A stretch of 64,000 nucleotides of DNA from Actinomadura citrea (GTDB taxonomy: Bacteria > Actinomycetota > Actinomycetes > Streptosporangiales > Streptosporangiaceae): NCBI RefSeq assembly GCF_013409045.1, contig NZ_JACCBT010000001.1, positions 8,928,311 to 8,992,310 of the forward strand, written 5' to 3'. Below, one piece after another: positions 27,029 to 35,600 of the stretch; positions within the stretch are counted from its first letter, which is position 1, and every line of letters begins with the position of its first letter. The notes beneath the pieces are model-generated. The model was not told the DNA's origin. It did no database searches and saw only the letters and a list, made by a program, of their open reading frames with translations. The position numbers and the translations under genes were made by a program.

Positions 27029-28045
27029 GTGAACGATATGGTCGATCGGGTGAGCGCGAGAGACACCGACTGGGACGGCGTACGCCTCCATGTGGTCACC
27101 GGCAAGGGCGGCACGGGCAAGACGACCGTCGCCGCCGCCCTCGCCCTGGCCCTCGCCGCCGGCGGCCGCAAGGTGCTGCTCGTCGAGGTCGAGGGACGCC
27201 AGGGCATCGCCCAGCTCTTCGACTGCCCGCCCCTGCCCTACGAGGAGCGCCGCGTCGCCGTCGCCCCGGACGGCGGGGACGTCCACGCGCTCGCCGTCGA
27301 CACCGAAGAGGCGCTCATCGAGTACCTCGAGATGTTCTACAACCTCAAGCGCGCCGGGAAGGCGATGACCAAGCTCGGCATCGTCGACTTCGTCACCACC
27401 ATCGCCCCCGGCCTGCGCGACGTCATCCTCACCGGCAAGACGTCCGAGTCGGTGCGCCGCAAGAAGAAGGACGGCTCGTTCGTCTACGACGCCGTCGTGA
27501 TGGACGCCCCGCCCACCGGCCGCATCACGAAGTTCCTGAACGTCAACGACGAGGTCTCCGGCCTCGCCAAGGTCGGCCCCGTCCGCAACCACGCCGACAC
27601 CGTGATGAAGGTCGTCCGCAGCCCCGAGACCGCGGTGCACTTCGTCACGCTCCTGGAGGAGATGCCCGTCCAGGAGACGATGGACGGCATCCGCGACCTC
27701 ACCGCGGTCGGGCTCCCGGTCGGCGGCGTGATCGTCAACATGGAGCACCAGCCCGTCCTCACCGAGGACGACCTCGCCGTGGCCGCCGCCGGGGCCCTGG
27801 ACACCGACGAGATCGTCCGCGGCGTGAAGGCCGCCGGCCTGGAGCACGACGCCGAGGCGATCGCCGCCGTCCTCGCCGGGGAGGCCGTCGACCACGCCCG
27901 CCGCACCGCCCTCCAGCGCCGCGAGAAGGAGCGCCTGGACTCCGTCGACCGGCCTCGCTACACCCTCCCCCAGCTCTCCGACGGCATGGACCTGGCGGGC
28001 CTCTACGACCTGGCCGCCGCCCTCCGCGACCAGGGCGCCGCATGA
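27029..28045 (+). CDS. ArsA/Get3-like ATPase, first of a pair
   Basis: A 338-residue SIMIBI ATPase with P-loop VVTGKGGTGKTTVAAAL and LLVEVEGRQGIAQLF as switch region. It matches the first of the paired ArsA-like ATPases (Rv3679/Rv3680 in mycobacteria) lying next to whiB4. In mycobacteria the pair forms a heteromeric complex linked to redox and envelope tolerance. GTG 27029 is used as the start; GTG 27050 is equally possible. The second ATPase follows after 88 bases. Confidence 0.9.
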   Translation: MNDMVDRVSARDTDWDGVRLHVVTGKGGTGKTTVAAALALALAAGGRKVLLVEVEGRQGIAQLFDCPPLPYEERRVAVAPDGGDVHALAVDTEEALIEYLEMFYNLKRAGKAMTKLGIVDFVTTIAPGLRDVILTGKTSESVRRKKKDGSFVYDAVVMDAPPTGRITKFLNVNDEVSGLAKVGPVRNHADTVMKVVRSPETAVHFVTLLEEMPVQETMDGIRDLTAVGLPVGGVIVNMEHQPVLTEDDLAVAAAGALDTDEIVRGVKAAGLEHDAEAIAAVLAGEAVDHARRTALQRREKERLDSVDRPRYTLPQLSDGMDLAGLYDLAAALRDQGAA

Positions 28046-28133
28046 CCGCCCCCGCCCACGCCTCCGGCCGCGGCGTCTCCTGGGTGAGGCTGACCCCCCG
28101 TTCGGGCGGGGACCGACCGGCAGAGGTGAACCG

Positions 28134-29291
28134 ATGAGCCAGTCCGGCAAGACCCCACCGGTGCTCGACGTCGACGGGCTGCTCGACGACCCGCGCACGA
28201 AGATCATCGTGTGCTGCGGGTCGGGCGGGGTCGGCAAGACCACCACGGCCGCCGCCCTCGGAGTGCGCGCCGCCGAACGGGGACGGGACGTCGTCGTCCT
28301 CACCGTCGACCCGGCGCGCCGCCTCGCGCAGTCGATGGGCCTGTCGGAGCTCGACAACAACCCGCGCCGGATCGAGATCGACGGCGACGGCGAGCTGCAC
28401 GCCATGATGCTCGACATGAAGCGGACCTTCGACGAGATCGTCGAGGCGCACGCCGACCCGGACCGGGCCAAGCAGATCCTCGCCAACCCCTTCTACCAGT
28501 CGCTGTCGTCCAGCCTCTCGGGCACGCAGGAGTACATGGCGATGGAGAAGCTCGGGCAGCTGCACCGCTCCGGCGCCTGGGACCTGATCATCGTCGACAC
28601 CCCGCCGTCCCGGAACGCGCTGGACTTCCTGGACGCCCCCGAGCGGATGGGCCGCTTCCTCGACGGCCGCTTCATGAAGATCCTCGCCGCCCCGGCCAAG
28701 TCCGGCGGCCGCCTCGGCGTCAAGGTGATCAGTGCCGGGTTCGGCGTGTTCACCGGCGTCATCAACAAGGTCCTCGGCGTCCAGCTGCTGCGCGACGTGC
28801 AGACGTTCGTCGCCGCCTTCGACACCATGTTCGGCGGGTTCCGGGAGCGCGCCGAGAAGACGTTCAAGCTCCTGCAGACCCCGGGCACCGCGTTCCTCGT
28901 CGTCGCAGCGCCCGAGCCCGACGCCCTGCGCGAGGCGTCCTACTTCGTCGAGCGCCTCGACGAGGAGCGGATGCCGCTCGCCGGTCTCGTGGTCAACCGC
29001 GTCCACGAGACCGCCGACGACGTCCTGTCGGCGGCCCGCAGCCAGGCCGCCGCCGAGACGCTGGAGGAGCGCGGCGAGCACACGCTGACCGCGGCCCTGC
29101 TGCGCCTGCACACCGACCGCATGCAACTGGCCGCCCGCGAGGACCGCCTTCGCGACCACTTCGCGTCGACGCACCCGACCGTGCCGGTCACGGCCGTCCC
29201 GGCGCAGGCGGAGGACGTCCACGACCTCGACGGCCTGCGCCAGGTGGGCGAGGATCTGGCCGCTCCCACCGCGTCCCCCACCGCCGCCTGA
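28134..29291 (+). CDS. ArsA/Get3-like ATPase, second of a pair
   Basis: A 385-residue paralogue of the preceding ATPase. The P-loop is CCGSGGVGKTTTAAAL, then LTVDPARRLAQSMG and the switch IIVDTPPSRNALDFL. No arsenite-binding Cys triad is evident, so arsenite transport is unlikely. Start ATG 28134 with GAGGTGA upstream. Ends before a strong convergent terminator shared with the whiB gene. Confidence 0.92.
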   Translation: MSQSGKTPPVLDVDGLLDDPRTKIIVCCGSGGVGKTTTAAALGVRAAERGRDVVVLTVDPARRLAQSMGLSELDNNPRRIEIDGDGELHAMMLDMKRTFDEIVEAHADPDRAKQILANPFYQSLSSSLSGTQEYMAMEKLGQLHRSGAWDLIIVDTPPSRNALDFLDAPERMGRFLDGRFMKILAAPAKSGGRLGVKVISAGFGVFTGVINKVLGVQLLRDVQTFVAAFDTMFGGFRERAEKTFKLLQTPGTAFLVVAAPEPDALREASYFVERLDEERMPLAGLVVNRVHETADDVLSAARSQAAAETLEERGEHTLTAALLRLHTDRMQLAAREDRLRDHFASTHPTVPVTAVPAQAEDVHDLDGLRQVGEDLAAPTASPTAA

Positions 29292-29397
29292 CGTCCAGCC
29301 GGAGAACTGCACGCGGGCCGGACTCCGGCGCCGTTACCCGGACGTTCCGCCATCTCGCACTCTGATCAGCGAAAACCCGTATTTTCGGGCATGGCGA

Positions 29398-29429
29398 TAG
29401 GCCCGTACCCAATGGGTGGTACGGGCCTA
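29398..29429. terminator. Bidirectional terminator between arsA pair and whiB
   Basis: Perfect 12-bp arms TAGGCCCGTACC / GGTACGGGCCTA with an 8-base loop, between two convergent genes. Confidence 0.8.
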
Positions 29430-29499
29430 CCGGCCACGCTTTATTTGGACCGTGCCGATCCTCGGACGCCGCCGGACGGGCCCCGGGGACCCGTCGAAC

Positions 29500-29829
29500 T
29501 CAGCTTGCGACGAGCTCTTCGCTGGCGACGAGTTCTTCCTCGTCGATCTCCGCCGACCGCTCGTACTCTTCCTTCGCGGTCTCCAGCAGGTCGCGCCACG
29601 AGCGCACATCCGGTCGCCGCCGCAGCAGGGCTCGGCGCTCCCGCTCGGTCATCCCGCCCCACACGCCGAACTCGATCCGGTTGTCGAGAGCGTCGGCGAG
29701 ACACTCCGTGCGCACCGGGCAGCCGCGGCAGATGAGCTTGGCTCGGTTCTGCGCCGCACCCTGCACGAACAGAGCGTCCGGATCCGCGTTACGGCAGGCG
29801 GCGCGGGCGGTCCAATCCGTGATCCACAT
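29500..29829 (-). CDS. wblA: WhiB-family [4Fe-4S] regulator (WblA/WhiB4 position)
   Basis: A 109-residue WhiB protein. Four cluster-binding cysteines are seen as AACRNAD and ICRGCPVRTEC, followed by the family turn EFGVWGGMTERERRALLRRRP. The acidic tail repeats EELVAS. Its place between the paired ArsA ATPases and a bifunctional PBP is that of wblA in Streptomyces and whiB4 in Mycobacterium. WblA represses antibiotic production and affects sporulation; WhiB4 is a redox sensor. The symbol rests on position as well as sequence. Confidence 0.93.
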   Translation of the reverse strand: MWITDWTARAACRNADPDALFVQGAAQNRAKLICRGCPVRTECLADALDNRIEFGVWGGMTERERRALLRRRPDVRSWRDLLETAKEEYERSAEIDEEELVASEELVAS

Positions 29830-30155
29830 CTTGGCCCCACTCCCCTAGGGTCTGTGTCGATTTGCGCTCCTTGGCCGGACGGGCGCGGACGTCAGGCCGC
29901 CAAACGAAAGCCGTGGGGAAGAACTTACGGAAGCGAGGGACGTTTCAACAGCCCCCGTTGGGCCCATTCTCGATATAGCCCACCGGGGCCATACCGCCGG
30001 AACGGACTAGTTACCTGCAGTTGACGCGCCAGACACCGCGCAGGTTGTCACGATGGGGGCATAACGGACGAAGATCCTGATCAGCCGGTCCGGAAAGCAC
30101 GAACCCCGGGGGACCTGTCCCTAATGCACTGCTCGTCCCGCGTACCCTAGACCCC
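29830..30155. promoter_or_regulatory. Divergent intergenic region, whiB / PBP
   Basis: 326 bases between divergently transcribed whiB and PBP genes. It contains TTGACG at about 30023 (a possible -35 element) and CTAGAC just before the PBP start (a possible -10), plus AT-rich patches. No operator is clear. No gene seen. Confidence 0.4.
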
Positions 30156-32459
30156 GTGCGCGTTGCGAAGAACGATCGGGCCCAGGCCGCGTCCACGCTG
30201 TTCAGGTTGCTAGGTGCCGGGGTGGTGGCAGGCCTCATCGTCGCGCTCATCGCGCTGCCCGCCGTGGGCAGCGCGGGGCTGACCGCCCGCGACGCCGCCA
30301 ACAACTTCGAGGACATGGACAGCCGGCTCAAGACGACACCGCCGTCCGAGAAGACGGTGATGTACGACGGCAACGGCAAGCAGGTCGCCACGTTCTTCGA
30401 CAAGTACCGCGAGTCCGTCCGGCTCGACCAGGTCGCCCCCATCATGCGGCAGGCGATGGTCGACATCGAGGACTCGCGCTTCTACGAGCACGGCGCGCTC
30501 GACCTCAAGGGCACCATCCGCGCGATGGCGTCCAACGTCGAGTCCGAGCAGACGCAGGGCGGCTCCACCCTCACCCAGCAGTACGTCAAGAACCTCCTGG
30601 TCGACAGCGCCAAGACCGAGGAGGAGTACCGCGAGGTCACCGCGCCCACGGTCGGACGCAAGCTGCGCGAGCTCCGGTACGCGCTGGACGTCGAGCAGCG
30701 CCTCACCAAGGACCAGATCCTTGAGGGCTACATGAACGTCGCCTACTTCAGCGCCGGCGCATACGGCGTCCAGGCCGCGTCCAAGCGGTACTTCAGCATC
30801 CCCGCGTCCAAGCTGGGGCTCGGCCAGGCCGCCCTGCTCGCCGGGATCACCCAGAACCCCACGGCCTTCGACCCCATCCGCAACCCCAAGGACGCCCGCA
30901 AGCGGCGCGACGTCGTCCTCTACCGGATGGCGCAGCTCGGTCACATCACCAAGGCGCAGGCCGACTCGGAGGCCGCCAAGCCGATCCAGCTGAACCGCAC
31001 CGACCCGGTCGGCGGCTGCGAGACCAGCAAGGCGCCGTACTTCTGCGAGTACGTGAAGTACGACATGCTCAACATCCTGTCGGACGGCAAGTACTGGCAG
31101 CTCAAGCCGAAGCAGCAGCAGAACGTCGTCAACAAGCTGAACCGCGGCGGCTACACCATCCGCACCACGCTCGACATGGACGACCAGCACGCCGTCGACA
31201 GGGCCCTGCGCGGGACCGTCGCCCCCGGCGGCAACCGCGTCGGCGCCGAGGCGATGGTCGAGCCCGGCACCGGCAAGGTCCGGGCCATCGGGCTGAGCAA
31301 GCGGTACGGCGCCGGCAAGGGCCGGACGACCATCAACCTCCCCGCCGACTCCGCGCACGGCGGCGGAAGCGGCGTCTCGGCGGGCTCGACGTTCAAGGTC
31401 TTCACCCTGGCCGCCGCCATCGACCAGGGCATCCCGGTCAGCACGACCATCAACTCGCCGCAGACCACCACGGTCAGCGGGTTCCAGCCCTGCCGCTACA
31501 CCGGGATGTTCGACGGCAAGAAGGTGAAGAACGCCATGGTCGGCGGCGGTCCCTGGACGCTCTCGAACGCCGGCGACAGCGAGAAGGGCAACTTCAACCT
31601 GAAGACCGGCACCTGGCACTCGGTCAACACCTTCTACGCCGTCCTGGAGAAGCGCGTCGGCGTCTGCAACGCCGTCAAGATGGCCGAGAAGTTCGGGATG
31701 AAGCAGGCCACCGGCGACCCCCTGATGCCGATCGCGTCGCAGGTCCTCGGCGTCAACGACATCGACATGGTGCACCTCGCCGCCGCCTACGCGGGCTTCG
31801 CCGCACGCGGCAAGTACTGCGCCCCCGTCTCGGTGACCGAGGTCGTCGACCCCGAGGGCAAGAAGCTCAAGCTGCCCAAGCCGGACTGCCACCAGGCCCT
31901 CGACCAGGACGTCGCCGACAAGGTGAACTCGATCCTGCAGGGCGTCCTCACCAAGGGCACCGCGGCCGGACGCAGCATCGGACGTCCCGCCGCCGGCAAG
32001 ACCGGAACCTGTGAAGAGTTCACCTGCGCCGTCTTCGCCGGGTTCACCCCGAACCTCGCCGCCGCCACCGCCTACTGGGACTTCCGCGGCCCCTGGCAGT
32101 ACAAGGTCTACGGCGTCTACGGCGCGGACATCCCCGGCGGCATGTGGCAGCAGTCCATGCGCAACGCTCTCTCGGGCAAGCCCGCGCCCGGTTTCCAGAC
32201 CCCGACCCGCGACTTCGGCGACACCACGGACGTCCCGCAGGTGAAGGGCCTCACGGTCGCCGCCGCGACCGCCAAGCTCAAGGGCGCCGACCTGAACGTC
32301 CAGGTCGCGTCCGGCTCCGTCGACTCCGACCAGCCGAGGGGCACGGTCGTGTCCACCTCGCCCGACGCGGGCACCTCCGTCCCGCCCGGCACCACCGTCA
32401 TCCTCTACGTGAGCGCCGGCAAGAAGCGCGGCGGAGGCGCCCCGCCCGACGGCGACTGA
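30156..32459 (+). CDS. ponA: Bifunctional penicillin-binding protein with PASTA domain (PonA2-like)
   Basis: A 767-residue class A PBP, membrane-anchored by a helix at about 15-40. The glycosyltransferase domain has EDSRFYEHGALDLKG (catalytic Glu105) and GGSTLTQQYVKN. The transpeptidase has Ser411-x-x-Lys414 (GSTFKVF), Ser489-Val-Asn491 and Lys615-Thr-Gly. One C-terminal PASTA domain (about 690-757, PQVKGLTVAAATAKL... GTTVILYVS) would bind peptidoglycan. Domain order and neighbourhood (whiB upstream, metallophosphoesterase downstream) match mycobacterial PonA2. Start GTG 30156. Confidence 0.95.
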   Translation: MRVAKNDRAQAASTLFRLLGAGVVAGLIVALIALPAVGSAGLTARDAANNFEDMDSRLKTTPPSEKTVMYDGNGKQVATFFDKYRESVRLDQVAPIMRQAMVDIEDSRFYEHGALDLKGTIRAMASNVESEQTQGGSTLTQQYVKNLLVDSAKTEEEYREVTAPTVGRKLRELRYALDVEQRLTKDQILEGYMNVAYFSAGAYGVQAASKRYFSIPASKLGLGQAALLAGITQNPTAFDPIRNPKDARKRRDVVLYRMAQLGHITKAQADSEAAKPIQLNRTDPVGGCETSKAPYFCEYVKYDMLNILSDGKYWQLKPKQQQNVVNKLNRGGYTIRTTLDMDDQHAVDRALRGTVAPGGNRVGAEAMVEPGTGKVRAIGLSKRYGAGKGRTTINLPADSAHGGGSGVSAGSTFKVFTLAAAIDQGIPVSTTINSPQTTTVSGFQPCRYTGMFDGKKVKNAMVGGGPWTLSNAGDSEKGNFNLKTGTWHSVNTFYAVLEKRVGVCNAVKMAEKFGMKQATGDPLMPIASQVLGVNDIDMVHLAAAYAGFAARGKYCAPVSVTEVVDPEGKKLKLPKPDCHQALDQDVADKVNSILQGVLTKGTAAGRSIGRPAAGKTGTCEEFTCAVFAGFTPNLAAATAYWDFRGPWQYKVYGVYGADIPGGMWQQSMRNALSGKPAPGFQTPTRDFGDTTDVPQVKGLTVAAATAKLKGADLNVQVASGSVDSDQPRGTVVSTSPDAGTSVPPGTTVILYVSAGKKRGGGAPPDGD

Positions 32460-32463
32460 CGCG

Positions 32464-32492
32464 AAAGGGCCCGGCGCCGAGCCGGGCCCTTT
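32464..32492. terminator. Bidirectional terminator between PBP and yqeY
   Basis: Perfect 12-bp arms AAAGGGCCCGGC / GCCGGGCCCTTT with a 5-base loop; A-rich and T-rich edges serve both convergent genes. Confidence 0.88.
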
Positions 32493-32493
32493 C

Positions 32494-32946
32494 TCATTCC
32501 GCGAGCTGCCGCTTCACCTCCGCCGCGACGCGCCCGCCCTCCGCGCGCCCGGCCACCTTCGGATTCACCGACTTCATGACCTGCCCCATCGCGCGGGGCC
32601 CCGACGCGCCCGTCTCGGCGATCGCGTCCGCCACCAGCGCCGTCAGCTCCTCGTCGGACAGCTGAGCGGGCAGGTACCCCTCCAGCACCTCGCCCTCGTC
32701 CCGCTCCGCCTGCGCCTGCGCCTCGCGCCCCGCGTCACCGAACGCCGTCGCGGCCTCCCGCCGCTTCTTCGCCTCCCGCGTGAGCACCTTCACGACGTCG
32801 TCGTCGGAAAGCGTGCGCGACTGCTTGCCGGCGACCTCCTCGTTCTTCACCGCCGTGAGCACCATGCGCAGCGTGCGCGTCCGCAGCTCGTCGCGCGCCT
32901 TCATCGCGGACGACAGATCGGTCTCCAGCTTCTCCTTCAGGGTCAT
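32494..32946 (-). CDS. GatB/YqeY-domain protein
   Basis: A 150-residue protein of the YqeY family, which resembles the C-terminal tRNA-binding tail of the GatB amidotransferase subunit. Landmarks are LKEKLETDLSSAMKARDELRTRTLRM at the N-terminus, and LEGYLPAQLSDEEL and GPRAMGQVMKSVNPKVAGRA toward the C-terminus. ATG 32946 is preferred over the one 12 bases upstream because family members begin MTLKEK-like. Convergent with the PBP gene. Confidence 0.92.
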   Translation of the reverse strand: MTLKEKLETDLSSAMKARDELRTRTLRMVLTAVKNEEVAGKQSRTLSDDDVVKVLTREAKKRREAATAFGDAGREAQAQAERDEGEVLEGYLPAQLSDEELTALVADAIAETGASGPRAMGQVMKSVNPKVAGRAEGGRVAAEVKRQLAE

Positions 32947-33040
32947 GCACAACATCATGCCCGTCCGCGACCTTCCGCCTCATCAGGATTACCGACCGGT
33001 GCCCATGTCTGAAAGCATGGACCCCTGAGAAGGGAGAGCC

Positions 33041-33940
33041 GTGCGAAAGATCCACGCCGTGCCGCTGGGAGTGCTGGGCGCGGGCGCCGCGACCTTCGGG
33101 TACGCCTCGCTGATCGAGCGGAACTGGTTCCGCCTCCGCCGCTTCGACGTGCCGGTGCTGTCGCCGGGCCGCCCCTCGGTGAAGATCCTGCACATCTCCG
33201 ACGCGCACCTCACACCCGGCCGGTCCCGCCTGATCCACTGGGTCCGCTCGCTGGACGCCCTGGAGCCCGACCTCGTCGTCAACACCGGCGACACGCTCTC
33301 CCACCGCGACGCCATCGGCCCCTTCCTGGACGCCCTCGGCCCCCTCCTCGACCGCCCCGGCGTCTTCGTCTACGGCTCCAACGACCTGTACTCCCCGGTC
33401 CTGAAGAACCCGCTCCGCTACATCTGGCGCACGAGCAAGTCCGACTACGGCCGCCGCCGCCGCGAGCCCGACCTCCCCTACCGCGAGCTCGGCTCCTCCC
33501 TCCAGGCCGCCGGCTGGCTCGACCTCAACAACCGCATCGGCCGCCTCAAGGTCGGCGAACTGGACATCGAGTTCGGCGGCATCGACGACTCCCACATCAA
33601 CCGGGACCGCTACGACAAGATCGCCGGCCCGGTCGACCCCCAGGCCGACGTCCACCTCGGCATCATGCACTCCCCGGAACCCCGCAACCTCGACCGCTTC
33701 ACCGCCGACGGCTACGACCTCCTCCTGGCCGGCCACACCCACGGCGGCCAGGTCTGCGTCCCCTTCTACGGCGCCCTGGCCACCAACTGCGGCATCGACC
33801 GCCCCCGCGTGAAGGGCCTCCACAGGCACCGCGGCTCCTGGCTCCACGTCTCCGCGGGCCTGGGCACGTCCCCGAAGGCCCCCATGCGCTTCTGCTGCCC
33901 CCCGGAGGCCTCCCTCCTCACCCTCGTCCCCCGTCGGTGA
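33041..33940 (+). CDS. Metallophosphoesterase
   Basis: A 299-residue calcineurin-like phosphoesterase: ILHISDAHLTPG (D-x-H), NTGDTLSH (GD), YGSNDLY (GN[H/D]-like) and LLAGHTHGGQVC (GHTH) give the dimetal ligands. An N-terminal hydrophobic stretch may anchor it to the membrane. Family members act on nucleotides, lipids or peptidoglycan precursors. It follows the PBP/yqeY genes as in mycobacteria. GTG 33041 has AGAAGGGAG upstream. Confidence 0.92.
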   Translation: MRKIHAVPLGVLGAGAATFGYASLIERNWFRLRRFDVPVLSPGRPSVKILHISDAHLTPGRSRLIHWVRSLDALEPDLVVNTGDTLSHRDAIGPFLDALGPLLDRPGVFVYGSNDLYSPVLKNPLRYIWRTSKSDYGRRRREPDLPYRELGSSLQAAGWLDLNNRIGRLKVGELDIEFGGIDDSHINRDRYDKIAGPVDPQADVHLGIMHSPEPRNLDRFTADGYDLLLAGHTHGGQVCVPFYGALATNCGIDRPRVKGLHRHRGSWLHVSAGLGTSPKAPMRFCCPPEASLLTLVPRR

Positions 33941-34563
33941 ACTGGAAGACCGCCCCGCTCCTCGCCACCCTGTACGACGTAGCCGTCCAGAACCGCCCCC
34001 TCTCCCGCCTGGGAGCCCGCGCCCTCTGGAACTACGACATCACCCACCTGCACATGGCCATAGCCGCCCAAGACCCATCCGCCCTAACCCTGGACATCCC
34101 CTGCGGCGGCGGCCTGGCCGTGCGCGACAACCCCCGCCACGTAGCCGCCGACCTCTCCCACACGATGCTCAAGAGGGCCCGCCGCAAGACAACGACCCTC
34201 GTCCAGGCAGACATCTACAACCTCCCCTTCCCCACCTCCACCTTCGACCGGTGCCTCACCTACAACGGCCTCCACTGCCTAGAGGACCCCCAAGCCGCCC
34301 TCAAGGAACTGACCCGAGTCCTACGCCCAGGCGGCACCCTCCAAGGCACAACCCTCGTCAGGGGCGCCGGCCGAGACCCCTTGATCAAGCTCCTCCAGCA
34401 CCAAGGCGCCTTCGGCAACCCGGGAACAGCGGCCGACCTCCGAACCTGGCTGGAGACCGCCCTCCTGACCGACATCACCCTCACCACCTCGGGCGCCGTG
34501 ACCGCCTTCACCGCCCGGAAAACAGGGACGCAGCACTCCCCGGCATCCGCTAAGGTGGACTAG
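33937..34563 (+). CDS. Class I SAM-dependent methyltransferase
   Basis: A 208-residue methyltransferase of the Methyltransf_11 type. The SAM-binding motif I is LTLDIPCGGGLAVRD; the later LVQADIYNLPFPTSTFDRCLTYNGLHCL and LTRVLRPGGTLQG are standard. It starts at GTG 33937, overlapping the phosphoesterase stop by 4 bases. Codon choice is less GC-rich at third positions than in the upstream gene. Last protein gene before the tRNA and the island. Substrate unknown. Confidence 0.88.
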   Translation: MNWKTAPLLATLYDVAVQNRPLSRLGARALWNYDITHLHMAIAAQDPSALTLDIPCGGGLAVRDNPRHVAADLSHTMLKRARRKTTTLVQADIYNLPFPTSTFDRCLTYNGLHCLEDPQAALKELTRVLRPGGTLQGTTLVRGAGRDPLIKLLQHQGAFGNPGTAADLRTWLETALLTDITLTTSGAVTAFTARKTGTQHSPASAKVD

Positions 34564-34600
34564 GCGCCGGGAGGACGTACAACTCCCGGGCAGCCACCAC

Positions 34601-34674
34601 CGGGGTGTAGCGCAGCTTGGCAGCGCGCTTCGTTCGGGACGAAGAGGTCGTGGGTTCAAATCCCGCCACCCCGA
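34601..34674 (+). tRNA. tRNA-Pro(CGG)
   Basis: A complete 74-base cloverleaf. The acceptor stem is CGGGGTG/CACCCCG with discriminator A. The anticodon stem CTTCG/CGAAG encloses loop TTCGGGA with anticodon CGG at 34635-34637. The T-arm is GTGGGTTCAAATCCCGC. CCA is not encoded. The 3' half is the insertion site of the island that follows. Confidence 0.95.
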
Positions 34675-34691
34675 CAGAAAACGCCAGATCA

Positions 34692-34723
34692 GAGGCCGGT
34701 TCTCCCCCAAGGAGACCGGCCTC
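34692..34723 (+). terminator. Terminator downstream of tRNA-Pro
   Basis: Hairpin with arms GAGGCCGG(T)TCTCC / GGAGACCGGCCTC, one bulged base and a 4-base loop, 17 bases after the tRNA. It lies on the island side, so it would now terminate tRNA transcription. Confidence 0.7.
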
Positions 34724-35139
34724 AAGATCTTTCGACCCCCATCTGACCCCGACCCTGAACGCGACGCCACGACATCCAGGGTCACGCACCGACACCCTGC
34801 GGCCACATCTCAGCCCCTCCGATACCCCATCTGAACCGTGGCCCCGACACTCCTGCAGCGCAGGATCGTCGTCTACTGGACGGCTGCATCGCGGGCCGAG
34901 CTGCCCGCCGCGTCCATCACAACCTCGTGACCCCGCACAGCCTCGACGGCCAGCACGGCTGCACAGGGACCAACTCTGCCGTACAGAGCGTCTCAGCAGC
35001 CAACACTCAGCCGGGCTCACGCCCATCCGACGGACGGCCGGCACCTCGCGGAGCTACAGTGACACCAGGCTCCGCGCCATCCCACACCCGTGAGAAACCG
35101 CCGACATGCCGCCTCCGACCACGGTCCAGACGAGACCAC
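34724..35139. other. Left end of the island, no intact gene
   Basis: About 400 bases with only shadow frames. The first part contains TGACCC-type motifs (CATCTGACCCCGACC near 34739 and CCAGGGTCACGC near 34774). They recur, some inverted, beside the integrase at about 61345-61400, and could be integrase arm sites. Confidence 0.4.
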
Positions 35140-35532
35140 CACGCGGAAGGCGTTACAGACCAACCCCTCGACGAAGCCCTCAAGAACGCGTTCGTCTGGA
35201 CCCAGTACCCGGCGACGAGCTACTCGGCGATCCCACGACGGCCCTGGGGCTCGGCTCGGCCGAGGCGACGCTATAACCACCAAGGGCATCACTGCGACCG
35301 GCTTGGACATCTCCCAGCCCAGTGTCAGAAGGCCCGTGCCCGTTGGGCCCACCTCCCCAAAGCACACTTCGAACACGGCGACGTCCTCGACTACCTTGCC
35401 ACCGCCGATGGCTACTGGGACGCCATCCACTCGATCTGGGGACCGGTCTGGTTCACCAACCCGGAAGTCCTGCTCCCGCTTATCCAACGAATCGGCCTAC
35501 TGAACCGTATCTGCCGGAGGAAAGGTGAATGA
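35140..35532 (+). pseudogene. SAM-dependent methyltransferase remnant, multiply frameshifted
   Basis: Pieces of one methyltransferase appear in successive frames: LDEALKNAFVWTQYP, then GDELLGDPTTALGLGSAEATL followed by a stop, then TTKGITATGLDIS, then ARARWAHLPKAHFEHGDVLDYL and YWDAIHSIWGPVWFTNPEVLLPLI. The last pieces are typical of actinomycete class I methyltransferases whose SAM motif is ..LGSAEGN... At least two or three frameshifts and loss of both ends make it non-functional. It marks old, decaying DNA at the left edge of the island. Confidence 0.7.
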
Positions 35533-35600
35533 TCCCATCAAGTGCCTAGCGCGTTCTTTGGAGGGCCTTACACGGATCTAGCTGACATCAGGGCGCAGGG

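Noticed and set aside
27014..28486. Long minus-strand frames opposite the ArsA-like genes
   Set aside because: Shadow frames of high-GC coding DNA; the plus-strand proteins have complete P-loops and family features.
34927..35532. A continuous 201-codon gene
   Set aside because: Only its C-terminal part resembles a methyltransferase; the upstream pieces of the same protein are in other frames, so it is called a pseudogene.
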